From contig JAPOVL010000038.1 in the NCBI GenBank assembly GCA_026708115.1, positions 51,608-115,607 on the forward strand: DNA of 64,000 nt, given 5' to 3'. Below the pieces are notes generated by a model. That model saw only the letters and a program-made list of their open reading frames with translations, searched no databases and had not been told where the DNA came from. A program made the translations under genes and the position numbers. This stretch comes from Chloroflexota bacterium (lineage in GTDB: Bacteria; Chloroflexota; Anaerolineae; Aggregatilineales; Phototrophicaceae). Of this stretch, positions 55,404 through 63,253 are shown piece by piece; within the stretch, counting starts at the first letter, position 1, and each line of letters begins with the position of its first letter.

Positions 55404-56624
55404 CTACCACCACCAGCGGTCAGGGTTTTGGATATTGGCGATCAAATCCCGCAGCCACCATACATCCCGGGACTTGGGATTGATGGCCTCAATGACAGCC
55501 AACTGCGCCTCGACGCAGGCCGCTTCATTGGTCCAGCCGGCAGATTGACTGTAGGTGCGCTGCTGGATAGAGTGACAGGCTTCATGAGCGATGAAGCCCG
55601 CAAAACCCACGAGAAAATCATGATCGATCATCCAGTCCCGATCTTCGCTCGCAATGGTCCAGGTCCTGTTCAAATAGCCGTTAGCGCCCCCCGGCGGGTG
55701 CAATGCGATCGTCCGCGTTCCACTGATGTAGATATAGTTCAGCCAATCCGGCGCATGAGTCCCTATCAAGTCCAAAGCGCTTTCCACAATGTTCAAGAAG
55801 GTGGCGTTGCCTTCTATTGAAGGACGCGTCCCAAGCGGCGCGGGAGCAATACACTGCCGATTCTGATAAGCCCAATATCCTTCTTCCCACTCGGCGTCGC
55901 CGCTGCAGTTTTTGTCTTGATAGCGCATGTGACAGCAATTATTAAATGGATCTGCGCTGGGATTGGCAAGCAACAGTCTGACCCCCTCAGTCATATAGGG
56001 CGTCGAAAGCGGTATCCCGGCCGGGCTTGGCGCTGGAGAGCTTGCAACTGCCCCTGGCTGAGCGCCTGCCGACACCGGACACTGATTATTCTGGAAAGCA
56101 TGATACCCGTCCGTCCAGTCCGCTTCCGTATGGCACTGCCGATCCACGAAACAGCAATTGTCGACTTGCGCTGCTACGCTGCTCGCGGGCCGTGTGGGCG
56201 TCTGTTGTTGCGGCTGAGACTGCGGCGGCGCGGCGCACTGGCCGTTCTGGAAGGCCCAATAACCATTCTCCCAGTCCCCGGCGCTGTGGCATTGCCGATC
56301 CACAAAACAGCAGTTGTCAACGTTTGCGGGTACATTGCTCACGGGCTGGGGTGCTGCACCCGCACTGCTTTCGACGCGGCTGTAGCCAACCCAATCCGCC
56401 ATCCAGACTTCATTCCCGTTTCGGCTAATCTTCAGCCATCTGCCGAAACTGCCAATGACATGCAGAACTGTGCCCGACGGCACGGTTTCAAGAAATGTTC
56501 CATCAAGGCTCGGCGCAGCCCTCAAATTGTTTCTGCTGGTGGTGCGAATATCATAGCCCTGCGCCGATGCAAAACTGCATAGAAAAAACACGGCAATTGT
56601 GATCAACAGCAGCTTCGCTTTCAT
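55404..56624 (-). CDS. Secreted SH3/Cys-module/HEACH protein, array member 7
   Basis: 406 aa. Signal peptide KAKLLLITIAVFFLCSFASA. The SH3-like domain has a variant loop (VPSGTVLHVIGSFGRWLK). Two Cys modules and the terminal variant NCCHMRYQDKNC. HEACH is at 347, followed by the conserved Gly-Trp, Asn-Glu and Cys-Val-Glu-Ala. It ends NPDRWWW. Its second module and linker are nearly the same as in member 8, its upstream neighbour. Confidence 0.8.
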   Translation of the reverse strand: MKAKLLLITIAVFFLCSFASAQGYDIRTTSRNNLRAAPSLDGTFLETVPSGTVLHVIGSFGRWLKISRNGNEVWMADWVGYSRVESSAGAAPQPVSNVPANVDNCCFVDRQCHSAGDWENGYWAFQNGQCAAPPQSQPQQQTPTRPASSVAAQVDNCCFVDRQCHTEADWTDGYHAFQNNQCPVSAGAQPGAVASSPAPSPAGIPLSTPYMTEGVRLLLANPSADPFNNCCHMRYQDKNCSGDAEWEEGYWAYQNRQCIAPAPLGTRPSIEGNATFLNIVESALDLIGTHAPDWLNYIYISGTRTIALHPPGGANGYLNRTWTIASEDRDWMIDHDFLVGFAGFIAHEACHSIQQRTYSQSAGWTNEAACVEAQLAVIEAINPKSRDVWWLRDLIANIQNPDRWWW

Positions 56625-56733
56625 CGGGAAACACGCTTACTCATTTGTCTGCTCCAGGTCTGTGAATACTGATACTGATCCAACTATCTGCGCAAAAGCC
56701 GCCGCATCGCTGGCAACTTTGGCCCTCTCGCGA

Positions 56734-57978
56734 TTAGTTCCACCACCAGCGGTCAGGATTCTGGATATTGGCGATCAAATCCCGCAGCCACCAGACATCC
56801 CTGGAGCTGGAATTGATGGCCTCAATGACTGCCAATTGCGCTTCAATGCAAGCCGCTTCGTTCGTCCAGCCGGCCGATTGGCTGTAAGTGCGCTGTTGGA
56901 TGGCATGGCAGGCTTCATGAGCGAGTCCGCCAGCCATACTCTCTAGTTCGTGGGCGGCTGGCGTCCAACTCGGATCATGACGCTGCTGAAACGCAACATG
57001 TGTTATCCATCCGACGTTATTAAAGCCCATCCTTGATCCCGAATAGTCCACTGGAACGGTATCGTTCATTCTTATTTTCCGCATTCCGCTGACGTAGATG
57101 TATTTCAGCCACTCCGGCGCGTGAATATCTATCAATCCCAAGGCTCTTTCCGCATAGCTCACAAAGCGGGCGCTGCCTTCTACTGTCGGCCGTGTCCTGA
57201 GAGGCGCAGGACGGATACATTGGTTGTTCTGGAATTCCCAATAGCCGTTTGTCCAATCCTCTTCGCTTTGGCAGCGCGGATGATGAATGTAGCAGCAATT
57301 GTTGAATGGATCTTTGGAGGGATCGGCAAGGAAGCGCCTGACCCCCTCAGTCATGTATGACGTCGAAAGCATTATTGCGGCCGAGCTTGGCGCTTGCGAG
57401 CTCGTGGCTGCCCTTGGCTGAGCGCCCGCCGACACCGGACACTGATTATTCTGGAAAGCATGATACCCGTCCGTCCAGTCCGCTTCCGTATGGCACTGCC
57501 GATCCACGAAACAGCAATTGTCGACTTGCGCTGCTACGCTGCTCGCGGGCCGTGTGGGCGTCTGTTGTTGCGGCTGCGATGGCACGGCGCATTGGCCGTT
57601 CTGGAAGGCCCAGTAGCCATTTTCCCAATCTTGATCGCTGTTGCACTGCCGATCCACAAAACAGCAGTTGTCCACTTGTGCGGGGACGTTGCCCGCGGGC
57701 TGGGATGCAGGCTGGCCGCCCTCCGCGACTCTGCTGTGGCTGACCCAGCTCGCCATCCAGACTTCGCGCCCGTTCCAGCTAATCTTCAACCAACGATTGA
57801 AACTGTCGATAACTTGCAAGATGGAGCCGGCTGGCGCTGATTCAACGACCTGGCTATCGAGGCTGTGTTCCGCGCGCAGGTTTGTGTTGAAATCCACGCG
57901 AATCGAATAAGTCTGCGCCGATGCCGCGCCACACAGAACGAAGACCGCTACGATTGTCGCAAACGATTTGAATCTCAC
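56734..57978 (-). CDS. Secreted SH3/Cys-module/HEACH protein, array member 8 (first transcribed)
   Basis: 414 aa from a GTG with GGAGG seven bases upstream, the best ribosome-binding site in the array. Signal peptide RFKSFATIVAVFVLCGAASA. The SH3-like domain is the most diverged (YSIRVDFNTNLRAEHSLDSQ). Two Cys modules and the terminal variant NNCCYIHHPRC. HEACH is at 354 with CIEAQ. It ends NPDRWWWN. As first gene and most distinct SH3, it may be the founding member. An AT-rich stretch directly upstream could hold a promoter. Confidence 0.8.
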   Translation of the reverse strand: MRFKSFATIVAVFVLCGAASAQTYSIRVDFNTNLRAEHSLDSQVVESAPAGSILQVIDSFNRWLKISWNGREVWMASWVSHSRVAEGGQPASQPAGNVPAQVDNCCFVDRQCNSDQDWENGYWAFQNGQCAVPSQPQQQTPTRPASSVAAQVDNCCFVDRQCHTEADWTDGYHAFQNNQCPVSAGAQPRAATSSQAPSSAAIMLSTSYMTEGVRRFLADPSKDPFNNCCYIHHPRCQSEEDWTNGYWEFQNNQCIRPAPLRTRPTVEGSARFVSYAERALGLIDIHAPEWLKYIYVSGMRKIRMNDTVPVDYSGSRMGFNNVGWITHVAFQQRHDPSWTPAAHELESMAGGLAHEACHAIQQRTYSQSAGWTNEAACIEAQLAVIEAINSSSRDVWWLRDLIANIQNPDRWWWN

Positions 57979-58028
57979 TGTTGCCTCCAGTTGAAAAAGA
58001 ATATTAAGTAATTTTTATTATCCTCTAC
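57979..58028 (-). promoter_or_regulatory. AT-rich gap upstream of the array
   Basis: Fifty bases with a strong AT bias (minus strand AATTACTTAATATTC) and GGAGG before the first array gene. It could contain the -10 region of an array promoter; no clear -35 was identified. Confidence 0.35.
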
Positions 58029-59132
58029 TTATAGACTTGATGCCAGACCAATCACACCGCCCGGCAGCGGACGGAACTCGACATCGTAGCCGAAAGCGCC
58101 TGGTCCCACCACGTCCAGCGCAACTGCCGTCTTGAGCTGCGGCGGCGCCGGCACCGCGATGACAGCCACCCGCGTGCCATAGCGCAGCAATTCCGTCGTG
58201 ACCGGTTCGCCTTCGTCTTCCGTGACGATGCAAATCAGATCGGGAGTTGTCACTGCCACCTCGCCATTGATGAACGCAATCAGGAATTCGTTTTGGAACT
58301 CGATTTCCAGCTTGTCCGCCCCGCGGAAGCTCTCAATGCGGACGCCACCGCGGGCGAATCCTTTGCTGACGCGGCGGTCGACATCGCTGATCTTCCCTTG
58401 AAAGACAACTTTGCCGTCCAGCACGTTCGCCACAACTTCGGTCACATCGGACTTTTGTCGCTGCGCCTCAAGCACCTGGCAGCCGAGATGATGAGCCAGC
58501 GTCATGGTGTAATGAACGCCGGTCGCTTTGACCTGCGCGCCTGTCATGATCGTGCTGACCAGCCCGGCCCGTGCGCCCATGCTGACGGCGATATTGCGCG
58601 CGATTTTCTCGCCCCAAAGGTCGCTGACAGCTTGCGGCACGACCGCCGCGTTATCGGCGGCGTCTACCATCGCGTAGGGCGCGACTGTCACGCCGCTGTC
58701 GAATAGAAAAGAGGACATCTGAATCTCGGGGAAGGCCCGGCCCATGCTGTCGCTATCGACCGTGGGGATGCCCGCCAGCAAACCGGCAATCACCGGTTGC
58801 ATGGAATTGGCGCCGCCGATTTCGGCAATCGCAATGGCGTCAAACGCGCGCCCGATATGTTCTTCCAGCAGGCGCAATGCACGCAGCATCTCGGTGCCCT
58901 CCGGCAGCTTCTCGATGCTGACCGTCGGCGCGCCGATGTTGCCTGCCACACAGACCAACGCGTCATCCGCCAACTTGAAGGGATCAAGCATGGTCTGCGG
59001 TCCCTTTTCGCGAATGATCGACGCCAGGTGCAAGCCGCCCAAATAGGGATTGCCGCCCCCGCCCGTGCCCAGGATGCCAGCGCCGATGGCGATGGGACGG
59101 ATATCTTCCAACGTGATTTGGCTGAGCATCAA
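58029..59132 (-). CDS. DUF917 family protein, subgroup A
   Basis: 367 aa. Glycine loop GAGILGTGGGGNPYLGGL and VDSDSMGRAFPEIQM. It starts with SQITLEDIRPIAIG, resembling the copy at 40576. Its ATG overlaps the stop of the OppF-like ATPase by 4 bp, so it is the last gene of the opp operon. This ties the DUF917 function to uptake of a peptide-like or small amide compound. It is separated from the other four DUF917 genes by the SH3/HEACH array. Confidence 0.8.
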   Translation of the reverse strand: MMLSQITLEDIRPIAIGAGILGTGGGGNPYLGGLHLASIIREKGPQTMLDPFKLADDALVCVAGNIGAPTVSIEKLPEGTEMLRALRLLEEHIGRAFDAIAIAEIGGANSMQPVIAGLLAGIPTVDSDSMGRAFPEIQMSSFLFDSGVTVAPYAMVDAADNAAVVPQAVSDLWGEKIARNIAVSMGARAGLVSTIMTGAQVKATGVHYTMTLAHHLGCQVLEAQRQKSDVTEVVANVLDGKVVFQGKISDVDRRVSKGFARGGVRIESFRGADKLEIEFQNEFLIAFINGEVAVTTPDLICIVTEDEGEPVTTELLRYGTRVAVIAVPAPPQLKTAVALDVVGPGAFGYDVEFRPLPGGVIGLASSL

Positions 59133-60127
59133 GCGGGCTCCGATGCGGATGATGCGGATAAGGCAGGATGCAAATGACAGGCGACCAGATGCCCTTGGTC
59201 CGCTTCCAGCAACGGTGGCAAAACGGAATCGCAGCTCTCAAGTTTTTCGGCATGGCAGCGCGGCGCGAAAGGACAGCCCCCCTGCGGAAAAGTGTGCGAC
59301 AGATCGCCGCGGATGATAATTTCCTCCCGCTGCAGATCCGGATCGGGTTCGGGAATGGCGGAAATCAGCGCCTGGGTATAGGGGTGTTTTGGTTCTTCAA
59401 AAATGACCTCGGTGCGTGCCACCTCGACGATTTTGCCCAGATAAAGCAGGGCGACCTCGTCGCACATGTAACGCACCACGCCTAGGTCATGCGATATGAA
59501 GAGATAGGTCAAGTCGAATTGATCTTGCAAGTCCTGCAGCAAGTTTAATATCTGCGCCTGCACAGAAACGTCAAGCGCGGAGGTCGGCTCATCGAGAACG
59601 ATCAGGCGCGGCTGCACAGCCAGGGCGCGGGCGATGCCAATACGCTGTTGCTGCCCGCCGCTGAATTCGTGCGGATAGCGGTAGTAGTGCTCTTCTTTCA
59701 AGCCAACCACGCTCATCAGTTCCAGCACGCGGTCGCGCGCCGCGTCGCCGCGCAGCTGTTCGTGGATCCACAATGGCTCGCCGATGATCTGCCCGACGGT
59801 CATACGCCCGTTCAAGGAGGCGGCCGGCGCTTGATAGATCATCTGAATCTCGCTGCGCAGGCGGCGCAATTCGCGCGCCTTGATGTGCGTGATGTCCTGC
59901 CCGTCATAGAGGATCTGTCCAGAGGTTGGCTCCAGCAGTCGCAATATGCACTTGCCAATGGTCGTCTTGCCGGAACCGGATTCACCGACCAATCCCAGGG
60001 TTTTGCCTTCCTGCAGCGTGAAGCTGACGTCGTCCACCGCGCGGAAGTCCGCCACTCGCCGGTTCAGCAAGCCGCCGCGAATGGGAAAGTATTTCTTCAG
60101 GTGATTGATCTCCAGCAGATAGCTCAT
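59129..60127 (-). CDS. oppF: Oligopeptide-type ABC transporter ATPase (OppF/DppF-like)
   Basis: 332 aa. Walker A GLVGESGSGKTT, signature FSGGQQQRIGIARAL, Walker B LIVLDEPTSALD. A C-terminal Cys-rich oligopeptide-family segment (CPFAPRCHAEKLESC) may bind an iron-sulfur cluster as in related DppD/DppF proteins. The ATG at 60127 overlaps the OppD stop (ATGA); a much longer frame to 60433 lies inside oppD and is rejected. It works with the OppD-like subunit to energise import through the two permeases. Confidence 0.9.
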   Translation of the reverse strand: MSYLLEINHLKKYFPIRGGLLNRRVADFRAVDDVSFTLQEGKTLGLVGESGSGKTTIGKCILRLLEPTSGQILYDGQDITHIKARELRRLRSEIQMIYQAPAASLNGRMTVGQIIGEPLWIHEQLRGDAARDRVLELMSVVGLKEEHYYRYPHEFSGGQQQRIGIARALAVQPRLIVLDEPTSALDVSVQAQILNLLQDLQDQFDLTYLFISHDLGVVRYMCDEVALLYLGKIVEVARTEVIFEEPKHPYTQALISAIPEPDPDLQREEIIIRGDLSHTFPQGGCPFAPRCHAEKLESCDSVLPPLLEADQGHLVACHLHPALSASSASEPA

Positions 60128-61155
60128 GCATCCTCCGGGTACAGGAAGCACGATGCCCTGTGTTCCGCGCCGACCGAGGTCGCCGCCGGAACCTGCCGGC
60201 GGCAGATGTCCATCACGTGTTCGCAGCGCGGATGAAAGCGACAACCCGCCGGCGGATCGATCAAATTCGGGATCATGCCCGGAATGCCGATCAGTCCGCC
60301 GCGACTGACGTCCTTTTGAGGCACGGCATTGATCAATCCGCGCGTGTAGGGATGTTTGGGATTTTTGAAGAGTTCGCGCACCGGCGATTCTTCGACGACG
60401 CGCCCCGAATACATCACGGCCACGCGTTCGCAACTGCGCGCGACAACGCCGAGATTGTGGGTGATCAGCAAGACAGTCAAACCGAGCTGTTTGACCAGGG
60501 AGCGTATCAAGCGCAGGATCTGCGCCTGAATGGTGACATCGAGGGCGGTCGTCGGTTCATCGGCGATCAACAAATCCGGATCGCCCGCCAAAGCCATAGC
60601 GATCAAGACGCGCTGGCGCATGCCGCCACTGAATTGATGCGGGTACTCAAAAATGCGCTTGTCGCCATCGGGAATGCCGGTCAGGCGCATCAATTCAACC
60701 GCGCGCTCCTGGGCCTCTTGCCGCAGTTGCCGCACCGACGGCATAAAGCCCTTCCAACGCCCGGGCACCTTTTGTCCGCGCGCCTGTTGATAGAGCACGG
60801 AATCCACCAATTGCTCGCGGATGGTGAAGAGCGGGTTCAGATTCGTGACCGGATCCTGAAAGATCATGCCCAGATGGCTGGCGCGGAAGGTCTCCATTTC
60901 GCCTTCCGACTTGCTCAGGATGTCTTCGCCATCGAAAGTGACGCGGCCTGCGGTGATCTTGCCCGGCGGCATGGGGATCAAACGCGGCACGGAAAGCGCC
61001 GTCATCGATTTGCCGCAGCCCGTTTCGCCGACCAAGCCCAGCACATCGCCGCGCTGCATTCGCAAGTCGACCCCCGCCAGCACTTTGGCCACGCCATCAT
61101 AGGTGTGGAATTCCAGGTGCAGGTCTTCTATGTTGAGCAAATCAGCCATGGACAT
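60124..61155 (-). CDS. oppD: Oligopeptide-type ABC transporter ATPase (OppD/DppD-like)
   Basis: 343 aa. Walker [13 protein letters not shown], signature [15 protein letters not shown], Walker [13 protein letters not shown], and the C-terminal [14 protein letters not shown]ys motif of this subfamily. ATG at 61155 or 61149 (both fit); the upstream permease stop ends 1 bp away. It is the fourth gene of the opp operon. Confidence 0.9.
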   Translation of the reverse strand: MSMADLLNIEDLHLEFHTYDGVAKVLAGVDLRMQRGDVLGLVGETGCGKSMTALSVPRLIPMPPGKITAGRVTFDGEDILSKSEGEMETFRASHLGMIFQDPVTNLNPLFTIREQLVDSVLYQQARGQKVPGRWKGFMPSVRQLRQEAQERAVELMRLTGIPDGDKRIFEYPHQFSGGMRQRVLIAMALAGDPDLLIADEPTTALDVTIQAQILRLIRSLVKQLGLTVLLITHNLGVVARSCERVAVMYSGRVVEESPVRELFKNPKHPYTRGLINAVPQKDVSRGGLIGIPGMIPNLIDPPAGCRFHPRCEHVMDICRRQVPAATSVGAEHRASCFLYPEDA

Positions 61156-61156
61156 G

Positions 61157-62062
61157 CTACCGCCGCGCGCGCGGATCCAAGACATCGCGCAAGCCGTCGC
61201 CAATCAGATTCCAACTGAAAACCATCAACCAGATCGCCAGCCCGGGGAAGGTCGCGATCCACCACTCATCCGGGAAATAACGACGGCCGTCGTTGATCAT
61301 GGCGCCCCACTCCGGCGTCGGCGGCTGCGCGCCCAGCCCGATGAATCCCAGCGCTGCGGCGGTCAAAACCGCGAAGCCGAAATCGGTGGTCATTTTGATG
61401 ATGATAGGAGACACCGCATTGGGCAGAATATGACGAAAGATGATGCGCATGTGACCGGCGCCGATGCCATATGCGGCCTCGACGAAGGGCTCTTCGCGCA
61501 GGGACAAGACCAGACTTCGGGTCAAGCGGGCGAAGCCCGGCCACCAGACCAGCGAAATGCCAATCATGGCATTGATGATGCCCTTGCCCAGCGCCGCGGA
61601 AATCGCGATTGCCAGCACCAGGGCGGGCACGGTCAAGAAAATATCGGTGATGCGCATCAATATGTCATCAACCCAACCCCCGGCATAACCAGAGATCGCG
61701 CCGATGGTGACGCCAATGCTGGTCGCCAGCAAGATGATGACAGTGCCGACTTGCAGCGCCAATCCCGTTCCCATGACCACCCGACTGAATATATCGCGGC
61801 CGATCTTGTCCGTGCCAAAGACAAAATCCTCGCTCGGCGGTTGCAGACGTGCCATGACACGAGTTTTGCCGGCCGCGTCCTCGGGATAAGGCGCAATGAC
61901 CGGCGCGAAGATGGCGACCAGCAAGATGAAGATCAGCATCAACAAACCAATCATCGAGAGCCGGTTGGAGCGAAAGCGATACAAGCCGCGGGCGATATTC
62001 TCCCAGCGGGCCGAGCGCGCCTCGTTCCGTTTTGAGCTCTTGCCCTTGCCGGGCTCAGCCAT
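61157..62062 (-). CDS. oppC: Oligopeptide-type ABC transporter permease (OppC/DppC-like)
   Basis: 301 aa. An N-terminal cytoplasmic stretch is followed by a first membrane helix (LSMIGLLMLIFILLVAIFAP), the PSEDFVFGTDKIGRDIFSR periplasmic-loop signature, and an EAAYGIGAGHMRIIFRHILP coupling helix. The ATG at 62062 (GAGG upstream) overlaps oppB by 8 bp. Confidence 0.9.
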   Translation of the reverse strand: MAEPGKGKSSKRNEARSARWENIARGLYRFRSNRLSMIGLLMLIFILLVAIFAPVIAPYPEDAAGKTRVMARLQPPSEDFVFGTDKIGRDIFSRVVMGTGLALQVGTVIILLATSIGVTIGAISGYAGGWVDDILMRITDIFLTVPALVLAIAISAALGKGIINAMIGISLVWWPGFARLTRSLVLSLREEPFVEAAYGIGAGHMRIIFRHILPNAVSPIIIKMTTDFGFAVLTAAALGFIGLGAQPPTPEWGAMINDGRRYFPDEWWIATFPGLAIWLMVFSWNLIGDGLRDVLDPRARR

Positions 62063-63068
62063 AGCGAATCCTCGGGTCCAACATGCCATAGACCATATCC
62101 GTCAGGATATTGATCAGGCTAAAGACGACTCCATAAAGAAAGGCAATGCCCATGATCGGTTGAAAATCCAGACTCAGCGAAGCGTGTACAGCGTAAAGCC
62201 CCAGCCCCGGCCAGTCAAAAATGGTTTCGATCAAAATGGCCCCCGCCATCAACCAGCCGAAATTCAGCGAGATGACCGTGATAGTCGCGATAAAGGCGTT
62301 GCGCAAGACGTACTTAAAAATAATGATGCGATAAGGGATGCCAATGGCCCGCTCCATGCGCACGAAATCCTTTTCCAGCGCTTCGACCATGCTGGCGCGG
62401 GTGATCCGCGTGATGCTGGCAAAGGCGCTAAAGGATAGCACCAGCGAGGGGACAAAAATGTGCTTCAAAGAGATAAGAAAAGTCTCGAAATCGAGTTGAA
62501 TCAAGCTGTCAATCAAGAAAAGTCCCGTTGTAGTGGCCGGGGGCGCGACCAGCACTGGCAGGCGCTTGTTGATGGGAAACATGCCCAAGTCGCGGCCGAA
62601 CCAGGTCTGAAAGATCATCGCCAGCCAAAAGGCCGGAAAACTAACAAAAAAGAGCGACAATATCCGCGCGATGTGGTCGGGCAGCCGATTGCGATACATG
62701 GCGGAGATGACGCCGGCTGGCACACCCAAAAGCGTGGCGATGATGACAGCGATGGTGGTCAATTCCAACGTCGCCGGCCAGAATGTCCGCAGATCTGGCA
62801 AGACATCGCGGCGCGTATAGAGCGATTGCCCCCAATCTCCGCGGAAAAGTCCCGCCATATAGTTGATATATTGCACCGGCAGCGGCTGATCAAGCCCGAA
62901 TTCCCGCCGCAGCGCTTCTTTGATCTCTGCGGTGGCTTGGGGTCCGGCCGCCAGCCCGACAGGATCCCCCGGCACCAAGCGGGCAATCGAAAAGGTGAGG
63001 ATGCTGAGGCCGATCAGCGTGGGAACGATCAGCGCGATTCGGCGCAGCAGATAGAATCGGAGGTTCAT
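62055..63068 (-). CDS. oppB: Oligopeptide-type ABC transporter permease (OppB/DppB-like)
   Basis: 337 aa. The first helix is IALIVPTLIGLSILTFSIARL followed by PGDPV, the classic OppB N-terminus. The FGLDQPLPVQYINYM loop and RASMVEALEKDFVRMERAIG coupling segment fit the family. It begins 185 bp downstream of oppA, after three hairpins, and is followed by oppC with overlapping ends. Confidence 0.9.
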   Translation of the reverse strand: MNLRFYLLRRIALIVPTLIGLSILTFSIARLVPGDPVGLAAGPQATAEIKEALRREFGLDQPLPVQYINYMAGLFRGDWGQSLYTRRDVLPDLRTFWPATLELTTIAVIIATLLGVPAGVISAMYRNRLPDHIARILSLFFVSFPAFWLAMIFQTWFGRDLGMFPINKRLPVLVAPPATTTGLFLIDSLIQLDFETFLISLKHIFVPSLVLSFSAFASITRITRASMVEALEKDFVRMERAIGIPYRIIIFKYVLRNAFIATITVISLNFGWLMAGAILIETIFDWPGLGLYAVHASLSLDFQPIMGIAFLYGVVFSLINILTDMVYGMLDPRIRYG

Positions 63069-63149
63069 ATATGACGAGTCAAGCTAATGACATTTGTTCA
63101 ATTGTTACGTGTCCCAAGTAATGTATCTACTTAGTCGACAAAGAATTGG

Positions 63150-63175
63150 TAGGGGCGACTCAATGAGTCGCCCGT
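63150..63175. repeat. Dispersed palindromic repeat (family A)
   Basis: GTAGG lead, then perfect 9-bp arms GGGCGACTC and GAGTCGCCC around AAT (63153-63173). Same layout as the 26008 copy. Confidence 0.75.
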
Positions 63176-63193
63176 CTTCAGTATTCCAATTGC

Positions 63194-63214
63194 GAGCGGT
63201 CTGCGCGACCGCTC
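63194..63214. terminator. Hairpin after oppA
   Basis: Perfect 8-bp arms GAGCGGTC and GACCGCTC with loop TGCGC, 40 bp downstream of the oppA stop. No T-tract follows, so it may reduce rather than end transcription into oppB. Confidence 0.4.
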
Positions 63215-63223
63215 GTTCAGGTA

Positions 63224-63247
63224 CCCGGGTGTGGCAGCACACCTGGG
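63224..63247. terminator. Second hairpin after oppA
   Basis: Arms CCCGGGTGTG and CACACCTGGG with one mismatch and loop GCAG, 7 bp beyond the oppA stop. Together with the other hairpins it could explain higher expression of the binding protein than of the permeases. Confidence 0.4.
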
Positions 63248-63253
63248 CAGTAT

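Larger units (their letters stand above)
46607..57978 (-). repeat. Eight-gene tandem paralogue array
   Basis: Eight head-to-tail genes with gaps of about 83 to 155 bp. All encode signal peptide, SH3-like domain, two to four Cys modules plus a terminal variant, and a HEACH domain. Module counts in transcription order (57978 down to 46607) are 2, 2, 2, 3, 3, 3, 4, 3. Confidence 0.85.

Noticed and set aside
46607..57978. Repeated DNA units suggesting CRISPR or satellite repeats
   Set aside because: The repeats are about 150 bp, in frame, and encode the Cys modules of real proteins; there are no short identical repeats with unique spacers.
60160..61218. 352-codon plus-strand frame
   Set aside because: Antisense to oppD and oppF, which have intact Walker motifs.
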